43,865 nucleotides of DNA from Planctomycetota bacterium (lineage in GTDB: Bacteria; Planctomycetota; Phycisphaerae; UBA1845; PWPN01), in assembly GCA_022711465.1 (NCBI GenBank), contig JAKLEZ010000036.1, positions 1 through 43,865 on the forward strand, in the 5' to 3' direction. The notes under the pieces are model-generated. The model was not told where the DNA came from and searched no databases. It was given only the letters and a program-made list of their open reading frames with translations. Shown here piece by piece: positions 6,963 to 17,143 of this stretch. Position 1 is the stretch's first letter; every line of letters starts with the position of its first letter. Made by a program: the position numbers and the translations under genes.

Positions 6963-9677
6963 TCATTTCGCGCAGTTCGGATCGGCGGTGACGTTCTCGT
7001 CGCTCCAGCACCGCTGGAAGATGCCGAAGTCGGACTGATCCACATCGTTATCACCGTCCAGATCGGCTTGTCGGCATTTCTCACTGCCATCGCGGGGCAC
7101 CAACGGCCCGGATGCGCAGCCCTCCAATACGCGAAGATCATCTTGGTCCACGTCGCCGTCACCGTCGAAATCGCCCGCAATCCCCGGCATGAACTCGTAT
7201 GCGCCGATGTCGACGATTGGAGGCGAACCGGCTCCGCTGTCAGGAATGGCCGGAGCATCAATCCGGCGCGGCCGGCCCAGCAGATCGAGCGCTGCCAGGG
7301 GTGTCCAGGGGTTGTTGTTGCCTGCATCAACGCAGGGCGAATCGTCGGACAAGCGATAATCGTTGTCCTGCCACGTACCGGGATCACCGTCCGCACCCCT
7401 GGGATCCGCGAAACGCGGATCCTGATCGATGTTGCCATCCCCGGTCCATCCGCCCTCGATATTGCTGTAGGCCACCGTTGGCCCGGCCCCGTAGCGGTTA
7501 TGGACCTGGGAGGGGCTATTGCCCCAGAGAATGCAGTTCTCGACCACGGTAGGGCTCGATTCCAGGGAGATGCCACCACCCCAACCTTCTAGTGACGAGT
7601 TGCCGGTGAAGGTGCAGTTCAGGATGCTCGGACCGCCGCTATATGCATACAGGCCGCCGCCGCCAGGCGCGGTATTCCCCACAAACAAGCAGCTCCTGAT
7701 CGTCGGTGTGCCACGATCAAAGTACACTCCACCCCCCTTCCCGGTGGATGTGTTGGCCACCAGGACGCATCGATCCATTCGCGGTGAGCTGCCCGTCCAA
7801 GCGTAAATGGCTCCGCCCCCGTCGTACTGATCCGCTGCGGAGTTCCCAACGAACTGGCAGTTGATGATCACAGGATCACTTCCGTGGCAGGAGACTCCAC
7901 CTCCCCGTTGTGCCACGTTCCCACTCAGAAGACAATCTGCCAAGAAGGGATAGCTTGTCTTGAAGCTCATGGCACCCCCGTTGCCGTCGGACCAGGACGA
8001 GCCGGCGTCCGCAGTGTTGTCGGTGAGCACACAGTGCCGGATCGTTGGATTACTCTCGTCGCATTTGATGGCCCCTCCGTTGGTAGGCGCGATGACGGCG
8101 TGAGCCCGGCCGTTGCGCAGGGTCAGACCCTGGACGCACGTCAGTCGTGAATACGCAGAACGGATTTGGAAGGCACGTCCGTGTTGCTCCGGGTCGATGA
8201 TCGTTGCAGCCACCACAGCAGGATCGAAGGGGTTTTCGGACTGAACGTTGATGGGCCGGGCCCCGCTGGCCAGGCCGGCGGCGAAGTCCAGGTTGTAGTT
8301 GCCGGAACCGGAGTAGACCCCCGACCGGATCACGACGCTCTCGAACGGCCCAGCGGCCACGATCCCCGCCTGGATCGTCCGCTTGGGACCTCGAGTGCCT
8401 CCGCTCCAGACCGGCGCCCGTCCGTCAAAAAGATCATCCCCGTTGGCGCCGTTGACGTAGATGTTGGGCCGCGTGGGGTTGGACCCCCGTGCCGTTTCCT
8501 CTCCGTCACTCCACGTATCTGCATCTGTGTCCGCAGCTCGAGGGTCGCTACCCGCCTCATATTCGGCGAGATTGTCGAGTCGGTCAGCATCGGCGTCCTC
8601 ATGTAGAGCGGCGGCTGTCACCGAGCCGAAGTGCCTCCGCTCCCAGAAATCAGGTAACCCGTCGGCATCGCTGTCCACGAACTCGTCCGCTCCCATATCG
8701 AAGCCGGAACCCTCGGGTCGTCCTTCGCCATCCCGATCCTGAGGTGGGGCGCCAACGACCGTGCCTGCATCAAGGCACGCCGAACCCCGCGTGAGACGTG
8801 CATCCGCGGTCAACCTCGGATCCACATCGATGTTGTTTGAGTGGAACCACCACTGCCCGGTCCCGTCCTGAATATCACAATAGTCGATGGCCGGCGTGGA
8901 ATTGCCCACTTCAATCTGAGCCGTTCCAGCCGTGGTAGCCGTATTCGCCCACAGAATGCAGTTGCGGATGACGGGGATCCCGTCGGAAGGCGATACATTG
9001 ATCGCTCCGCCGCTTCTCGCCCCGTTGCCTATAAAAGTGCAATTCAGGATTGTCGGTGTAGCCGACACACAGCAGACAGCGCCCCCTGCTCCAGCAACCG
9101 TGTTACCGATGAACACACAGTTGCGGATCGCAACTTCCGAGTTTACGCACGTGATAGCCCCACCACTCGTGGAGCCGATATTGGCTTCAAAAACACACTG
9201 CTCAATGATCGCGTCGACCTGGAGCAGGGTAACTGCACCCGCATAGGGATTCGGAGAGGAGAAGCCCCGGCGAAGCGTTAAGCCGCGGATATGAGCCTCG
9301 AAGGTCTGGGGGCTTGCGAGCCGGAAAAGGGCATTGCGCCACTGGCCGTCCAGCACCGTAGCTGCCACGACGCCGGGATCGTCGGGCGCTTCGGATCGCA
9401 CCGTAATGTTGCGTGAGCCAACAGTGATTTCCGTGTTGCTGGTGCCGGTGTAGACCCCGGGAGCGATGATCACTTCATCTCCCGACGACGAGGCGTTGAT
9501 GGCTGCCTGAATCGTGCACTTCGGACCTGTCGGCGCAACACATGCCGCACTCCGGCCGCTCCATGAATCATCACCGCAATTGGCGTTGACGAAGAACGTC
9601 GTTGCCCAGGCTCCCGAAGGACCCGCCAGACAGCCAATCAAAATGCACGTTCCCGGATAGAGCAGCGCCCTCTTCAT
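6963..9677 (-). CDS. Secreted right-handed beta-helix protein with dockerin-like tail
   Basis: A 904-residue exported protein. The signal peptide is MKRALLYPGTCILIGCLAGP, with cleavage near AWA. There are two parallel beta-helix domains, each opening with the CTIQAAI / RTIQAGI motif and VIIAPGVYTG-like strand. Stacked turns of the type GGAI.C..S.P.I.NC.F.GN follow (about residues 50-320 and 410-800). Between them lies DADADRLDNLAEYEAGSDPR, a Ca-binding linker. The last 75 residues are two EF-hand/dockerin-like loops (DFDGDGDVDQDDLRVLEGC and DLDGDNDVDQSDFGIFQRC). Beta-helices of this style bind or cleave polysaccharides, but no catalytic residues of a known lyase are obvious. Likely surface or extracellular. 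Confidence 0.85.
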   Translation of the reverse strand: MKRALLYPGTCILIGCLAGPSGAWATTFFVNANCGDDSWSGRSAACVAPTGPKCTIQAAINASSSGDEVIIAPGVYTGTSNTEITVGSRNITVRSEAPDDPGVVAATVLDGQWRNALFRLASPQTFEAHIRGLTLRRGFSSPNPYAGAVTLLQVDAIIEQCVFEANIGSTSGGAITCVNSEVAIRNCVFIGNTVAGAGGAVCCVSATPTILNCTFIGNGARSGGAINVSPSDGIPVIRNCILWANTATTAGTAQIEVGNSTPAIDYCDIQDGTGQWWFHSNNIDVDPRLTADARLTRGSACLDAGTVVGAPPQDRDGEGRPEGSGFDMGADEFVDSDADGLPDFWERRHFGSVTAAALHEDADADRLDNLAEYEAGSDPRAADTDADTWSDGEETARGSNPTRPNIYVNGANGDDLFDGRAPVWSGGTRGPKRTIQAGIVAAGPFESVVIRSGVYSGSGNYNLDFAAGLASGARPINVQSENPFDPAVVAATIIDPEQHGRAFQIRSAYSRLTCVQGLTLRNGRAHAVIAPTNGGAIKCDESNPTIRHCVLTDNTADAGSSWSDGNGGAMSFKTSYPFLADCLLSGNVAQRGGGVSCHGSDPVIINCQFVGNSAADQYDGGGAIYAWTGSSPRMDRCVLVANTSTGKGGGVYFDRGTPTIRSCLFVGNTAPGGGGLYAYSGGPSILNCTFTGNSSLEGWGGGISLESSPTVVENCILWGNSPSQVHNRYGAGPTVAYSNIEGGWTGDGNIDQDPRFADPRGADGDPGTWQDNDYRLSDDSPCVDAGNNNPWTPLAALDLLGRPRRIDAPAIPDSGAGSPPIVDIGAYEFMPGIAGDFDGDGDVDQDDLRVLEGCASGPLVPRDGSEKCRQADLDGDNDVDQSDFGIFQRCWSDENVTADPNCAK

Positions 9678-9796
9678 GCTTCCGCCTCCAGAAGACGCAC
9701 GCCGAGGATCGGAGTTGCTCTCACCTCGGCTTCACGACGTGTGGATGTACATGTGCCAGTATACCAGATCTGGAGCGGCCCTGAGAGTCTCGGTGC

Positions 9797-9900
9797 ATCT
9801 GTGCGAACCGGAATCTCCGAACTCCTCTTTCGCTCAAGTGCCGCTGGAATACCCCGAAACCCGTCTGCTCGGCGTCGTCCTCCCGGTGGGGGTCAGTCGC
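9797..9900 (-). pseudogene. Decayed dockerin tail (minus strand)
   Basis: The leftward frame reads DDAEQTGFGVFQRHLSERGV, a degraded form of DVDQSDFGIFQRCWSGAN. It lies about 60-150 bp downstream of the chimeric pseudogene that already ends in its own dockerin tail. The flanking DNA is similar to that before the tails at 29.8 and 42.3 kb. The rest of 9678-9953 contains nothing else I recognise. Confidence 0.5.
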
Positions 9901-9953
9901 CGGGGCCTCGTCCCCAGGACGGACCGCCTTGACCAGGCAACGGAAGCCGATGC

Positions 9954-10968
9954 TCAGTTGGCACAGTTCGGATCCGCCGGCTTGTTCGCCCCGTTCCAGC
10001 ACCGCTGAAAAAGGCCGAAGTCCGATTGGTCGACGTCACCGTCGTGATCGAAGTCACGGTCTCTGCACTCTGGCAGCAGCGCAATCATGGGACCCGACAC
10101 GCACGCCTCAAACAAGACCAGGTCGTCCGGGTCTACATCTCCATCGCCATCGAAGTCGCCACCATGCCCGTAGATGGTGAAGAGATCACCGGCTGGCCAC
10201 ATCCTAACCGCGTCAGCCGCTACATGAAGCATCCCGTCGATGTCCTCACTGGCGGGTGTGTCCGGGGCGTTGGAGCGCTGATTGAGGAGCACCACCCAGT
10301 TGAGCCCATCGGATCGGTGGACCATCAGCGTGTAAATCCCATCCAGCGAGCCGTTGTGCCAAGTGTTGATGTGACCCTGCGCATCGAGGGTCCGGACAGA
10401 ACACCCGGTGCCGTAGTACACGACGTCGCCGGCGGCTTGCTTCGGCGGGCGGCTCCACATCGTGTCGATCATCGCGTGGGATAGAAGCGGACTGGCATCT
10501 TTCTTGTCGAAGGCCGCCTCGAAGCGCGCAAGATCAGTCGCCGTCGAGACCCAACCCCCGTGGGAGTCCATGGTGTGGATGTTCCAGCCACCGTACTGGA
10601 TCGGCACCCGATCCGGCCCCGAACCCATAACCGAAGGCGTGATACGCCTTAGATCATCCACGTACTCCACCTCCTCGGGCCACTGTTGTCCACGAGCCGA
10701 GTAAGTCACGCGCAGGCTGTTCGCGCCAATCGGCGCAAATACGTGTTGCCGCATCGCCCGTGCTGTCGTTTGCACGTCGCGCTGCTGTAGCCAGCGCCTT
10801 GAGGGGGCGGTCTTTCGTTCCCGGATTGTCGTTCGCTCCTTTAGCGGGATTCACGTAGATGGTACTCGCATCCGCCACCTCTTCGGGCGCGAGGAGAGTA
10901 CCTGCCCGCAGAAATGTGGCTCCCACGGTTGTGGTCAGTACCGTCTTGAGCACTTGTCGTCGGTGCAT
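9954..10968 (-). pseudogene. Chimeric Tat-signal / beta-lactamase-like gene with dockerin tail
   Basis: Two frames are joined by a shift near 10750-10800. The 5' frame (start 10968, good Shine-Dalgarno GGAGA) encodes a Tat-like signal (MHRRQVLKTVLTTTVGATFL), then STIYVNPAKGANDNPGTKDR, which is the opening of a beta-helix protein. The 3' frame encodes MRQHVFAPIGANSL, later GGWVSTATDLARFEAAF, then INTWHNGSLDGIYTL, the C-terminal half of a serine beta-lactamase/penicillin-binding-like hydrolase (HNG in place of KTG). It ends with two dockerin loops (DFDGDGDVDPDDLVLFEAC; DFDHDGDVDQSDFGLFQRC). The SxxK half is missing, so no active hydrolase can be made. It looks like a deletion fusion of two neighbouring genes. 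Confidence 0.6.
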
Positions 10969-10980
10969 ACTTTTGTCTCC

Positions 10981-11496
10981 TCATAAAACGAGTTGCAGGA
11001 GGTCGCGTACAACCCGTGCCGCATCTTCCTGAAAACCCACTGACTTGCCTTTGATCTCCTTGGGGACTGTCGCATCCCCTTGATTCACCCGCAACAACGT
11101 GGCATTCGGGTGTTGTGAGGCAATCCACTCGAACGGCCAACGAATGATCGATGGAGTATCAAGACCAACCCCCAACTCCAAGAGAACGAGCTTTCCGGAG
11201 AAGGAGCGATTCACAAAGGCGACATAGGCGAGCTGTTTCTCCATCCAAGGCGATTCCACGAAACGGTCATCCCATCTGAGGTTCCGCTCCAGATACTCCC
11301 CGCAGTACGGACATCGCGGGATGTCCACCTGTCGAACCATCAGTTCGCCCTCATCTGTGTGTGCTAGCAACTGCCGGATTGAATCGTGGTTGTCGTAAAG
11401 GCGGTGAGTGCAGGGCGTGCTGCATTGGAACTTGGCTGATCTTCCGTTAAGGCTGTCGAGCTGGGGCGAGCTTGCCCCATGGTTTTTCCGTGGCAC
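10981..11496 (-). pseudogene. Truncated Sir2-type NAD-dependent deacylase
   Basis: About 160 residues match the C-terminal half of sirtuin-like proteins. Features seen are AKFQCSTPCTHRLYDN, two Cys pairs of the zinc site (CSTPC and CPYCG), LRWDDRFVESPW and LVLLELGVGLDTPSIIRWPF. The N-terminal NAD-binding half (GAGIS and catalytic His regions) is absent. The sequence before AKFQC is unrelated and the first ATG (11496) lacks a Shine-Dalgarno sequence. It is therefore probably a 5'-deleted relic. It lies directly upstream of the equally broken Tat/beta-lactamase chimera on the same strand, suggesting a deletion hot-spot. Confidence 0.6.
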
Positions 11497-11632
11497 TTTG
11501 GGGTGTCTCTTGATAGACTGTATGGAAGCAAGTCGCTATCGACCACGGGCGAGCCAGCGCTAGAAATCGCATCGGCCGGCCTCGCTCGCGAGGAGAAGGC
11601 AGTGCTCATCTGCCAGGAAGAGAGGCCATACC

Positions 11633-14600
11633 ATGTACCCGCCAGCCAGAGCCATTGAGTACGGTTTCGTCGCTTTCGTGACCGGTTGTCTCGTGCTCGG
11701 CCCTGCCGCATGGGGCCAGAATGAGCATTGTGTTTCAAACCGCGGATACTGGAATCCCGATTGCGGGCTGTATCTATTCTACGGCCCACCCGCTGATCAG
11801 GGCAACCCGCCGCCGCTCCCGGAGGGGTGCGCGAACCTGCCGTGGGTCTGCGACGCTTCCGGGACTCCGGGCGATGATTGTCTGAGGGCGAAGCCGGGCG
11901 AGAACGTGCACATCAAGGCGACGTGGGATCCTTCGACCGGGGCGTGTCCTTGCTTCCCCGAAATCTGGGTGGCCAGCCTGGCGACCCGCGATCGGTTCCA
12001 ACTGGCCCCGGCGCAGTTCAAGCCGTGCAACCCGCCGCCGAGCGATACCTACGAGGCCTACGTGCAGTTGCCCGCGTTGAATACGGATTACAAGGTGACC
12101 GGCCAGCTCATCGGTCCAACCGAGACGGTGGACGTGGGTGATCCCATCCGGTTGACGCTGCGGGTGGACAATCCGGCGACCTGGCCGGTCACCGTTTACC
12201 TGGACCGCAGGGGCGTCGGCTTTGACCCCGAGGGCATCTACCTGAACGATCGGCGGCTGCAGGCGGATTATCACCCCGAGGTGCTCGCCTCGGTGAAGAT
12301 GATCACCCCCGACCGGATCAGGATCGACGGCGGGCAATCCGGCGAGCTGGCCTTCGAGTGCCGGGTCAACTGGCCGGGCCTGCAGAGGTTCGCCGTGATC
12401 CCGGTGATCGGCGACTACATCAGTTACTTCCCGGTGCATCCGACTCCTCCCCTGCGGATTCTGGCGTACGGCGTCTGGATCGGCGAGGCGAAAGTCAACG
12501 TGGAGCACGAGGTCAGGATCAACAAAATCGAACCCGTGCAGGTCGTGTATGGCGAGCGGCTTGTTGCAGATAAACCCACCCTCGTCCGGGTGACGTTTGA
12601 GAACCGGGCAAGCCAGGCGCAGACGAAACGTGTACTGACTGCCTCGCCCCACCCGTATGGCCAAGAAGCCTTTCAGACTTTCGCTGTGGATACGATCGAA
12701 CTCCCGCCGGGTGTGAGCCAGCGATTGCTGCCAGTAACCGGTTGGCTCGAGCCGCGCCTTGACGGCAGATTCACCGTGAGCGTCGACCCCGAAGTCATCG
12801 ATAGTTGGGGACCGCATGAACCAGAAGGCAAAGCACCCACCACACTGAAGGTTTGCGAGATCCTCGCCAACATCAAACCTCCCAAGATCCGGTTTGCACG
12901 GCTGTCAGTCATCGATTTCGAACACGGTTTCGAGATGGCCGCCATTCCCCCAAGCATGCTACAGGAATTCAGGGCCAAAACGGTGGAATACCTGAATGCG
13001 GTCTTCCCGATGCCCCCGATCGACGTGAATCATATTCAGATGCCTTATCTCCCGACGGTTGGCAGCCTGGACCGGATTTTCGTTCAGCTTGAGGATGCGG
13101 CCGTCCAAGCCAAGGTCGAGAGGATCGTTGGCCTTCTGCCTAATGACCTGGGCCCTCCGTTTCAGTCTTACTATCAGAAGATCGGGATTCCGGACCGGTC
13201 CGGAGAGGCCAACAACGTCATCGGCGCCGCAGGTCGCGCTGCAGTGGTAAGACCGTATGACCCGCTAATGCAATCGGATAGTGCACCAGTCATTGTAGCT
13301 CATGAACTCGGCCATACCTACGGCCTGCCGAGGACGTACTATGCCCGTGAGGAATACGGTTCGGAAGGCGGGCCTTTGGAGGACGGCAAGCCGGCCTCAC
13401 CGGGCGTCTGGGTTCAGGGCCGTGACGAACTCGGCGACGACAGTCTGATTCAGATCGGGGATGGAGTGAACAGCGCAGGTCAGGCAGTTACGAACTTCAT
13501 GGGTCGAAGTGGAGTTTTCCGAAGGGGATCCAGAATCATGAAGTGGACAACCAACGAGTCATATGGATTCCTCCTAAGGCGACTGATCGGATGGAAAGTG
13601 GACCCGGAAGTGCTGCTGGTCAGCGGAATCATCGGTTCCGACGGGAGCGTTCAGGCGGATCCGTGGTATGCCTTCACGAGCGATGACCCATCCGTTTCCG
13701 ATCCCACTGGTACGCACCGCGTGGTGTTCCTGGATACCAGTCAGCAGGAGTTGGGAACGTTTGGATTCAAGCCGAGTTTCTGGCGATACCAGGACCCGGC
13801 CCCAGAGACTTCCGAGGCTACACCGGCTTCTTTCGCGTTGGCGGTTCCGGCTGTGGCCGGATTTGCCGAAGTCCAAATCAGACAGGGCACCAATATCCTC
13901 TACACGCGACATGTGACTCCAGCCGCCCCCGGCGCGAGTATCATCTCGCCAAGTGCAGGTGAGACGCTCTGGCCCGGCATTATCTACGCTGTTCGCTGGT
14001 CCGGCTCGGATGCGGATGGCGACATGCTCTCCTATACGGCTTTGTTGAGCGATGATCATGGCGCGAACTGGACGACCCTGGCAGTGAACACACAGGAGAC
14101 GACCCTCGCCTGGGAGGTGCCCGACATCGATGCGTCATGTGCACAGCTCAAGATTCGTGCGAGCGATGGGTTGCGTACAGCTGAAGCTGTTAGCGAATGC
14201 TTCAAGATCCAGGGGAGCTCGGCGGCTCCGCTGATCGCCCGCCCCGGCTCGAGTCAGACGACGTCGGCAGGCATGGCCGTGCAATTGGACGGGAGTGCCA
14301 GCCTCAATTCTCAGGGCAACCAGATATCCTTCTCCTGGTCCGTGGCCGGCTCGCCGCAAATGGGAGACGCACAGATCGAGGACGACACGACCGCCACGCC
14401 GACGTTCCGTGCATGGACTCCAGGGCGTTATCTGGTATCGCTGGTGATCAGCGACGGCGTGCGGACCAGCACCCCGGCGTACATCACCATCACCGTTTCG
14501 GCGGTGGACCCCAACCATCCGAATCTGGTCGCGCTCGCCGGGGCCCAGTTGTCCACCAGGGGCGGGACCGGTGAGGCGGGGCCGGTGCAGGTGGGCGACA

Positions 14601-17143
14601 TCGTGGCCCTGGCAGGGGGAATGCAGCACAGCCTGGCCCTGCAATCGGACGGCACCGTGTGGGCATGGGGGGCCAACCCATACGGCCAGCTGGGCGATGG
14701 GACCACCACGAACTCGAACGTGCCGGTGCGGGTGCCTGGCTTGACCGGCGTGGTGGCGGTTGCCGCAGGAGAGAACCACAGCTTGGCGGTGACGTCGGAC
14801 GGCACCGTGTGGGCCTGGGGGCGGAACGATGCCGGCCAGCTGGGTGATGGGACGACCAGTGATCGAGCCGCGCCGCTGCAGGTCGCGGGTCTGACTGGCG
14901 CCACCGCCGTGGCTGCCGGCCGTGGCCACAGCTTGGCCCTGAGGTTCAACGGAACAGCGTGGGGCTGGGGAGCGAACAGCTTCGGCCAACTGGGGGATGG
15001 CAGCGCGCAGGGCAGGCTCCTGCCGATCCAGGTCGCGGGCTTGAGCGGCGTAGTGTCCATCGCCGCGGGGATCACTCACTCGCTGGCAGTCAAGTCCGAC
15101 GGAACCGCCTGGACGTGGGGCTCAAACAGCAACGGCCAGCTTGGGGATGGGACCCAGATCTCGCGGAACACGCCCGTTCAGGTGGCAGAGCTGGCCCATG
15201 TCGCGGGCATCGCCGGAGGCGAGTACCACAGTCTGGCCTTCACGACGGAGGGCAGCCTCTGGTCCTGGGGAGGCAACGGTAACGGGGAGCTGGGCGTCGC
15301 ATCATGGTCGGCGCACCTGACCCCTGAGCACGTGTCGGGCCTGGATAGCGTGAGTGGTGTGGCCGCAGGCCTGAGCCACAGCTTGGCGGTTACATCCGAC
15401 GGCACCGTTTGGGCGTGGGGCTCCGACCGTTTTGGGCAGTTGGGTGAATCGGTTACAACCGGCCAGTACGCCCCGGTGCCGGTTTCGGGACTGGCTGGCG
15501 TGGTCCGGATCACGGCCGGCCAGAATCACTCTCTTGCGGCGAGCGCCGATGGGACGGCGTGGACCTGGGGCTTGGATAGCGAGGGCCAGTTGGGCCGCGG
15601 AGGCACGAGTTCCGCCAACACGCCGGTCCCGCTTGCCAACCTGACCAGCGCGACCAGGATTGCCGCCGGCATCGACTTCAGCCTGGCCTTAAGGTCCGAC
15701 GGAACTGTGTGGGGGTTGGGGAAGAACTCGGAGGGGCAGCTCGGTGACGGGACCACGACCGATCGCGGGGATCCCGTGCAGGCTTCCGGTCTGAGCGGCG
15801 TGCTCGAGATCGCCGCGGGTGACAGCTTCAGCCTGGCCCGAGCATCTGACGGGCAGGTCTGGGCCTGGGGCGACAACACTTACGGCCAATTGGGCGGGGC
15901 GACGGGAGGAAGTCCCTTGACGCCTCGCCCGGCGCCCGTGCTGACGGGGATCACGGCCATTGCCGCCGGGGGATACCACGGCTTGGCGCTCCGATCGGAT
16001 GGGACGGTCTGGGCGTGGGGCTACAACTACAGCGGGCAGTTGGGCAACGGTACCCGCTCCTCGTACAGTACGCCGCCGGGGCAGGTACTTGATCTGACGG
16101 ACGTGATCATGATCGCCGCGGGCTGTGTCCACAGCTTGGCCGTCAAGTCCGACAAGACACTGTGGGGGTGGGGCTACAACTCTAGCGGGCAGTTGGGTGA
16201 AGCAGCAAGTACGTATCAGCTCACGCCCGTGCAGGTTTCGGGGCTGGCCGACGTGAAAGCGGTGGCAGGAGGCGGGTCTCACACGTTGGCGTTGCGGAGT
16301 GACGGTACTCTCTGGGCATGGGGTGGCAACGCATCGGGCCAATTGGGGGACGGAACCACCGCCGGCCGGGCCACGCCCGCACAGGTGCCGGGGCTGAGCG
16401 ACATTGTGGCGGTATCCGCGGGCTACGAGCACAGCCTGGCCATTGGCGGCGACGGAACCGTATGGACGTGGGGCGCCAACTGGTCCGGCCAGTTGGGCAG
16501 CGGAGCTGGCATGCACCAGCCTACGCCCATGCAGGTACCCGGTGTGCGCGCTGTCGCGGTGGCCGGGGGTTTCAACCACAGTCTGTTCCTGGGCCTGTTC
16601 TCGCCACCGAGTGTTGCATCTGTCTGGCCGCCTGACGGCCAATGCGAGGCAGACCCGGCAGCCGTGCTGGTGAGCTTTGATCGGCCGGTCGTGAATGTCT
16701 CGGCCGACGATCTCGTGCCGTCCAGCGGGATCGTCGATTCGGTGACCGGCGAAGGCGCCGGAGTATACGTGTTTGCGATCAGCGGCGTTCCGCCGGGGCC
16801 CATGACTGCGAGGCTCCAGGGGGACATTACAGACTTGAGCGGCCAGCAGCTGCCGGCCTACCAGTGGACGTTCAGCAGATGTCTCGTGCTGGTACCGGCC
16901 GATCTGGACCGCAACGGCCGCGTTGACCTCGACGATTTTGAGATCTTCCAGGCCTGTGCCACTGGGTCGGATGTTCCTTACGTCGTGGCGTGGCCGAGTG
17001 GCTGCGGGCTGGAGATGGACGGCTATGGCAGACTCGCAGCCGACTTAGATGCCGATGGCGACGTCGACCAGTCCGACTTCGGCATCTTCCAGCGGTGCTG
17101 GAGCGGAGCCAACAAGCCGGCCGATCCGAACTGCGCGAACTAG
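11633..17143 (+). CDS. Giant secreted protein: metallopeptidase-like region, 13 RCC1 repeats, dockerin-like tail
   Basis: A 1836-residue protein. The signal peptide (FVAFVTGCLVLGPAAWG, cleavage near GQNE) leads into beta-sandwich-like domains. A zinc metallopeptidase motif HELGHTYGLP follows at residues 557-566, with His557, Glu558 and His561. Ig-like/PKD-type regions come next (ISPSAGETLWPG; RPGSSQTTSAGMAVQLDGSA). Thirteen complete RCC1 units (HSLALQSDGTVWAWGANPYG consensus, one about every 50 residues) span about 988-1655 and should form one or two seven-bladed propellers. A Big-type domain (SVWPPDGQCEADPAAVLVSF) and two dockerin loops end the protein. AGAGAGG precedes the ATG. RCC1 propellers are protein-protein or ligand platforms. 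With the protease motif, this may be a surface protein that binds and processes proteins. Confidence 0.85.
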   Translation: MYPPARAIEYGFVAFVTGCLVLGPAAWGQNEHCVSNRGYWNPDCGLYLFYGPPADQGNPPPLPEGCANLPWVCDASGTPGDDCLRAKPGENVHIKATWDPSTGACPCFPEIWVASLATRDRFQLAPAQFKPCNPPPSDTYEAYVQLPALNTDYKVTGQLIGPTETVDVGDPIRLTLRVDNPATWPVTVYLDRRGVGFDPEGIYLNDRRLQADYHPEVLASVKMITPDRIRIDGGQSGELAFECRVNWPGLQRFAVIPVIGDYISYFPVHPTPPLRILAYGVWIGEAKVNVEHEVRINKIEPVQVVYGERLVADKPTLVRVTFENRASQAQTKRVLTASPHPYGQEAFQTFAVDTIELPPGVSQRLLPVTGWLEPRLDGRFTVSVDPEVIDSWGPHEPEGKAPTTLKVCEILANIKPPKIRFARLSVIDFEHGFEMAAIPPSMLQEFRAKTVEYLNAVFPMPPIDVNHIQMPYLPTVGSLDRIFVQLEDAAVQAKVERIVGLLPNDLGPPFQSYYQKIGIPDRSGEANNVIGAAGRAAVVRPYDPLMQSDSAPVIVAHELGHTYGLPRTYYAREEYGSEGGPLEDGKPASPGVWVQGRDELGDDSLIQIGDGVNSAGQAVTNFMGRSGVFRRGSRIMKWTTNESYGFLLRRLIGWKVDPEVLLVSGIIGSDGSVQADPWYAFTSDDPSVSDPTGTHRVVFLDTSQQELGTFGFKPSFWRYQDPAPETSEATPASFALAVPAVAGFAEVQIRQGTNILYTRHVTPAAPGASIISPSAGETLWPGIIYAVRWSGSDADGDMLSYTALLSDDHGANWTTLAVNTQETTLAWEVPDIDASCAQLKIRASDGLRTAEAVSECFKIQGSSAAPLIARPGSSQTTSAGMAVQLDGSASLNSQGNQISFSWSVAGSPQMGDAQIEDDTTATPTFRAWTPGRYLVSLVISDGVRTSTPAYITITVSAVDPNHPNLVALAGAQLSTRGGTGEAGPVQVGDIVALAGGMQHSLALQSDGTVWAWGANPYGQLGDGTTTNSNVPVRVPGLTGVVAVAAGENHSLAVTSDGTVWAWGRNDAGQLGDGTTSDRAAPLQVAGLTGATAVAAGRGHSLALRFNGTAWGWGANSFGQLGDGSAQGRLLPIQVAGLSGVVSIAAGITHSLAVKSDGTAWTWGSNSNGQLGDGTQISRNTPVQVAELAHVAGIAGGEYHSLAFTTEGSLWSWGGNGNGELGVASWSAHLTPEHVSGLDSVSGVAAGLSHSLAVTSDGTVWAWGSDRFGQLGESVTTGQYAPVPVSGLAGVVRITAGQNHSLAASADGTAWTWGLDSEGQLGRGGTSSANTPVPLANLTSATRIAAGIDFSLALRSDGTVWGLGKNSEGQLGDGTTTDRGDPVQASGLSGVLEIAAGDSFSLARASDGQVWAWGDNTYGQLGGATGGSPLTPRPAPVLTGITAIAAGGYHGLALRSDGTVWAWGYNYSGQLGNGTRSSYSTPPGQVLDLTDVIMIAAGCVHSLAVKSDKTLWGWGYNSSGQLGEAASTYQLTPVQVSGLADVKAVAGGGSHTLALRSDGTLWAWGGNASGQLGDGTTAGRATPAQVPGLSDIVAVSAGYEHSLAIGGDGTVWTWGANWSGQLGSGAGMHQPTPMQVPGVRAVAVAGGFNHSLFLGLFSPPSVASVWPPDGQCEADPAAVLVSFDRPVVNVSADDLVPSSGIVDSVTGEGAGVYVFAISGVPPGPMTARLQGDITDLSGQQLPAYQWTFSRCLVLVPADLDRNGRVDLDDFEIFQACATGSDVPYVVAWPSGCGLEMDGYGRLAADLDADGDVDQSDFGIFQRCWSGANKPADPNCAN

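Noticed and set aside
14596..16590. Roughly 150-bp periodicity suggesting tandem DNA repeats
   Set aside because: Explained by RCC1 protein repeats. DNA similarity between units is moderate and follows the codons.
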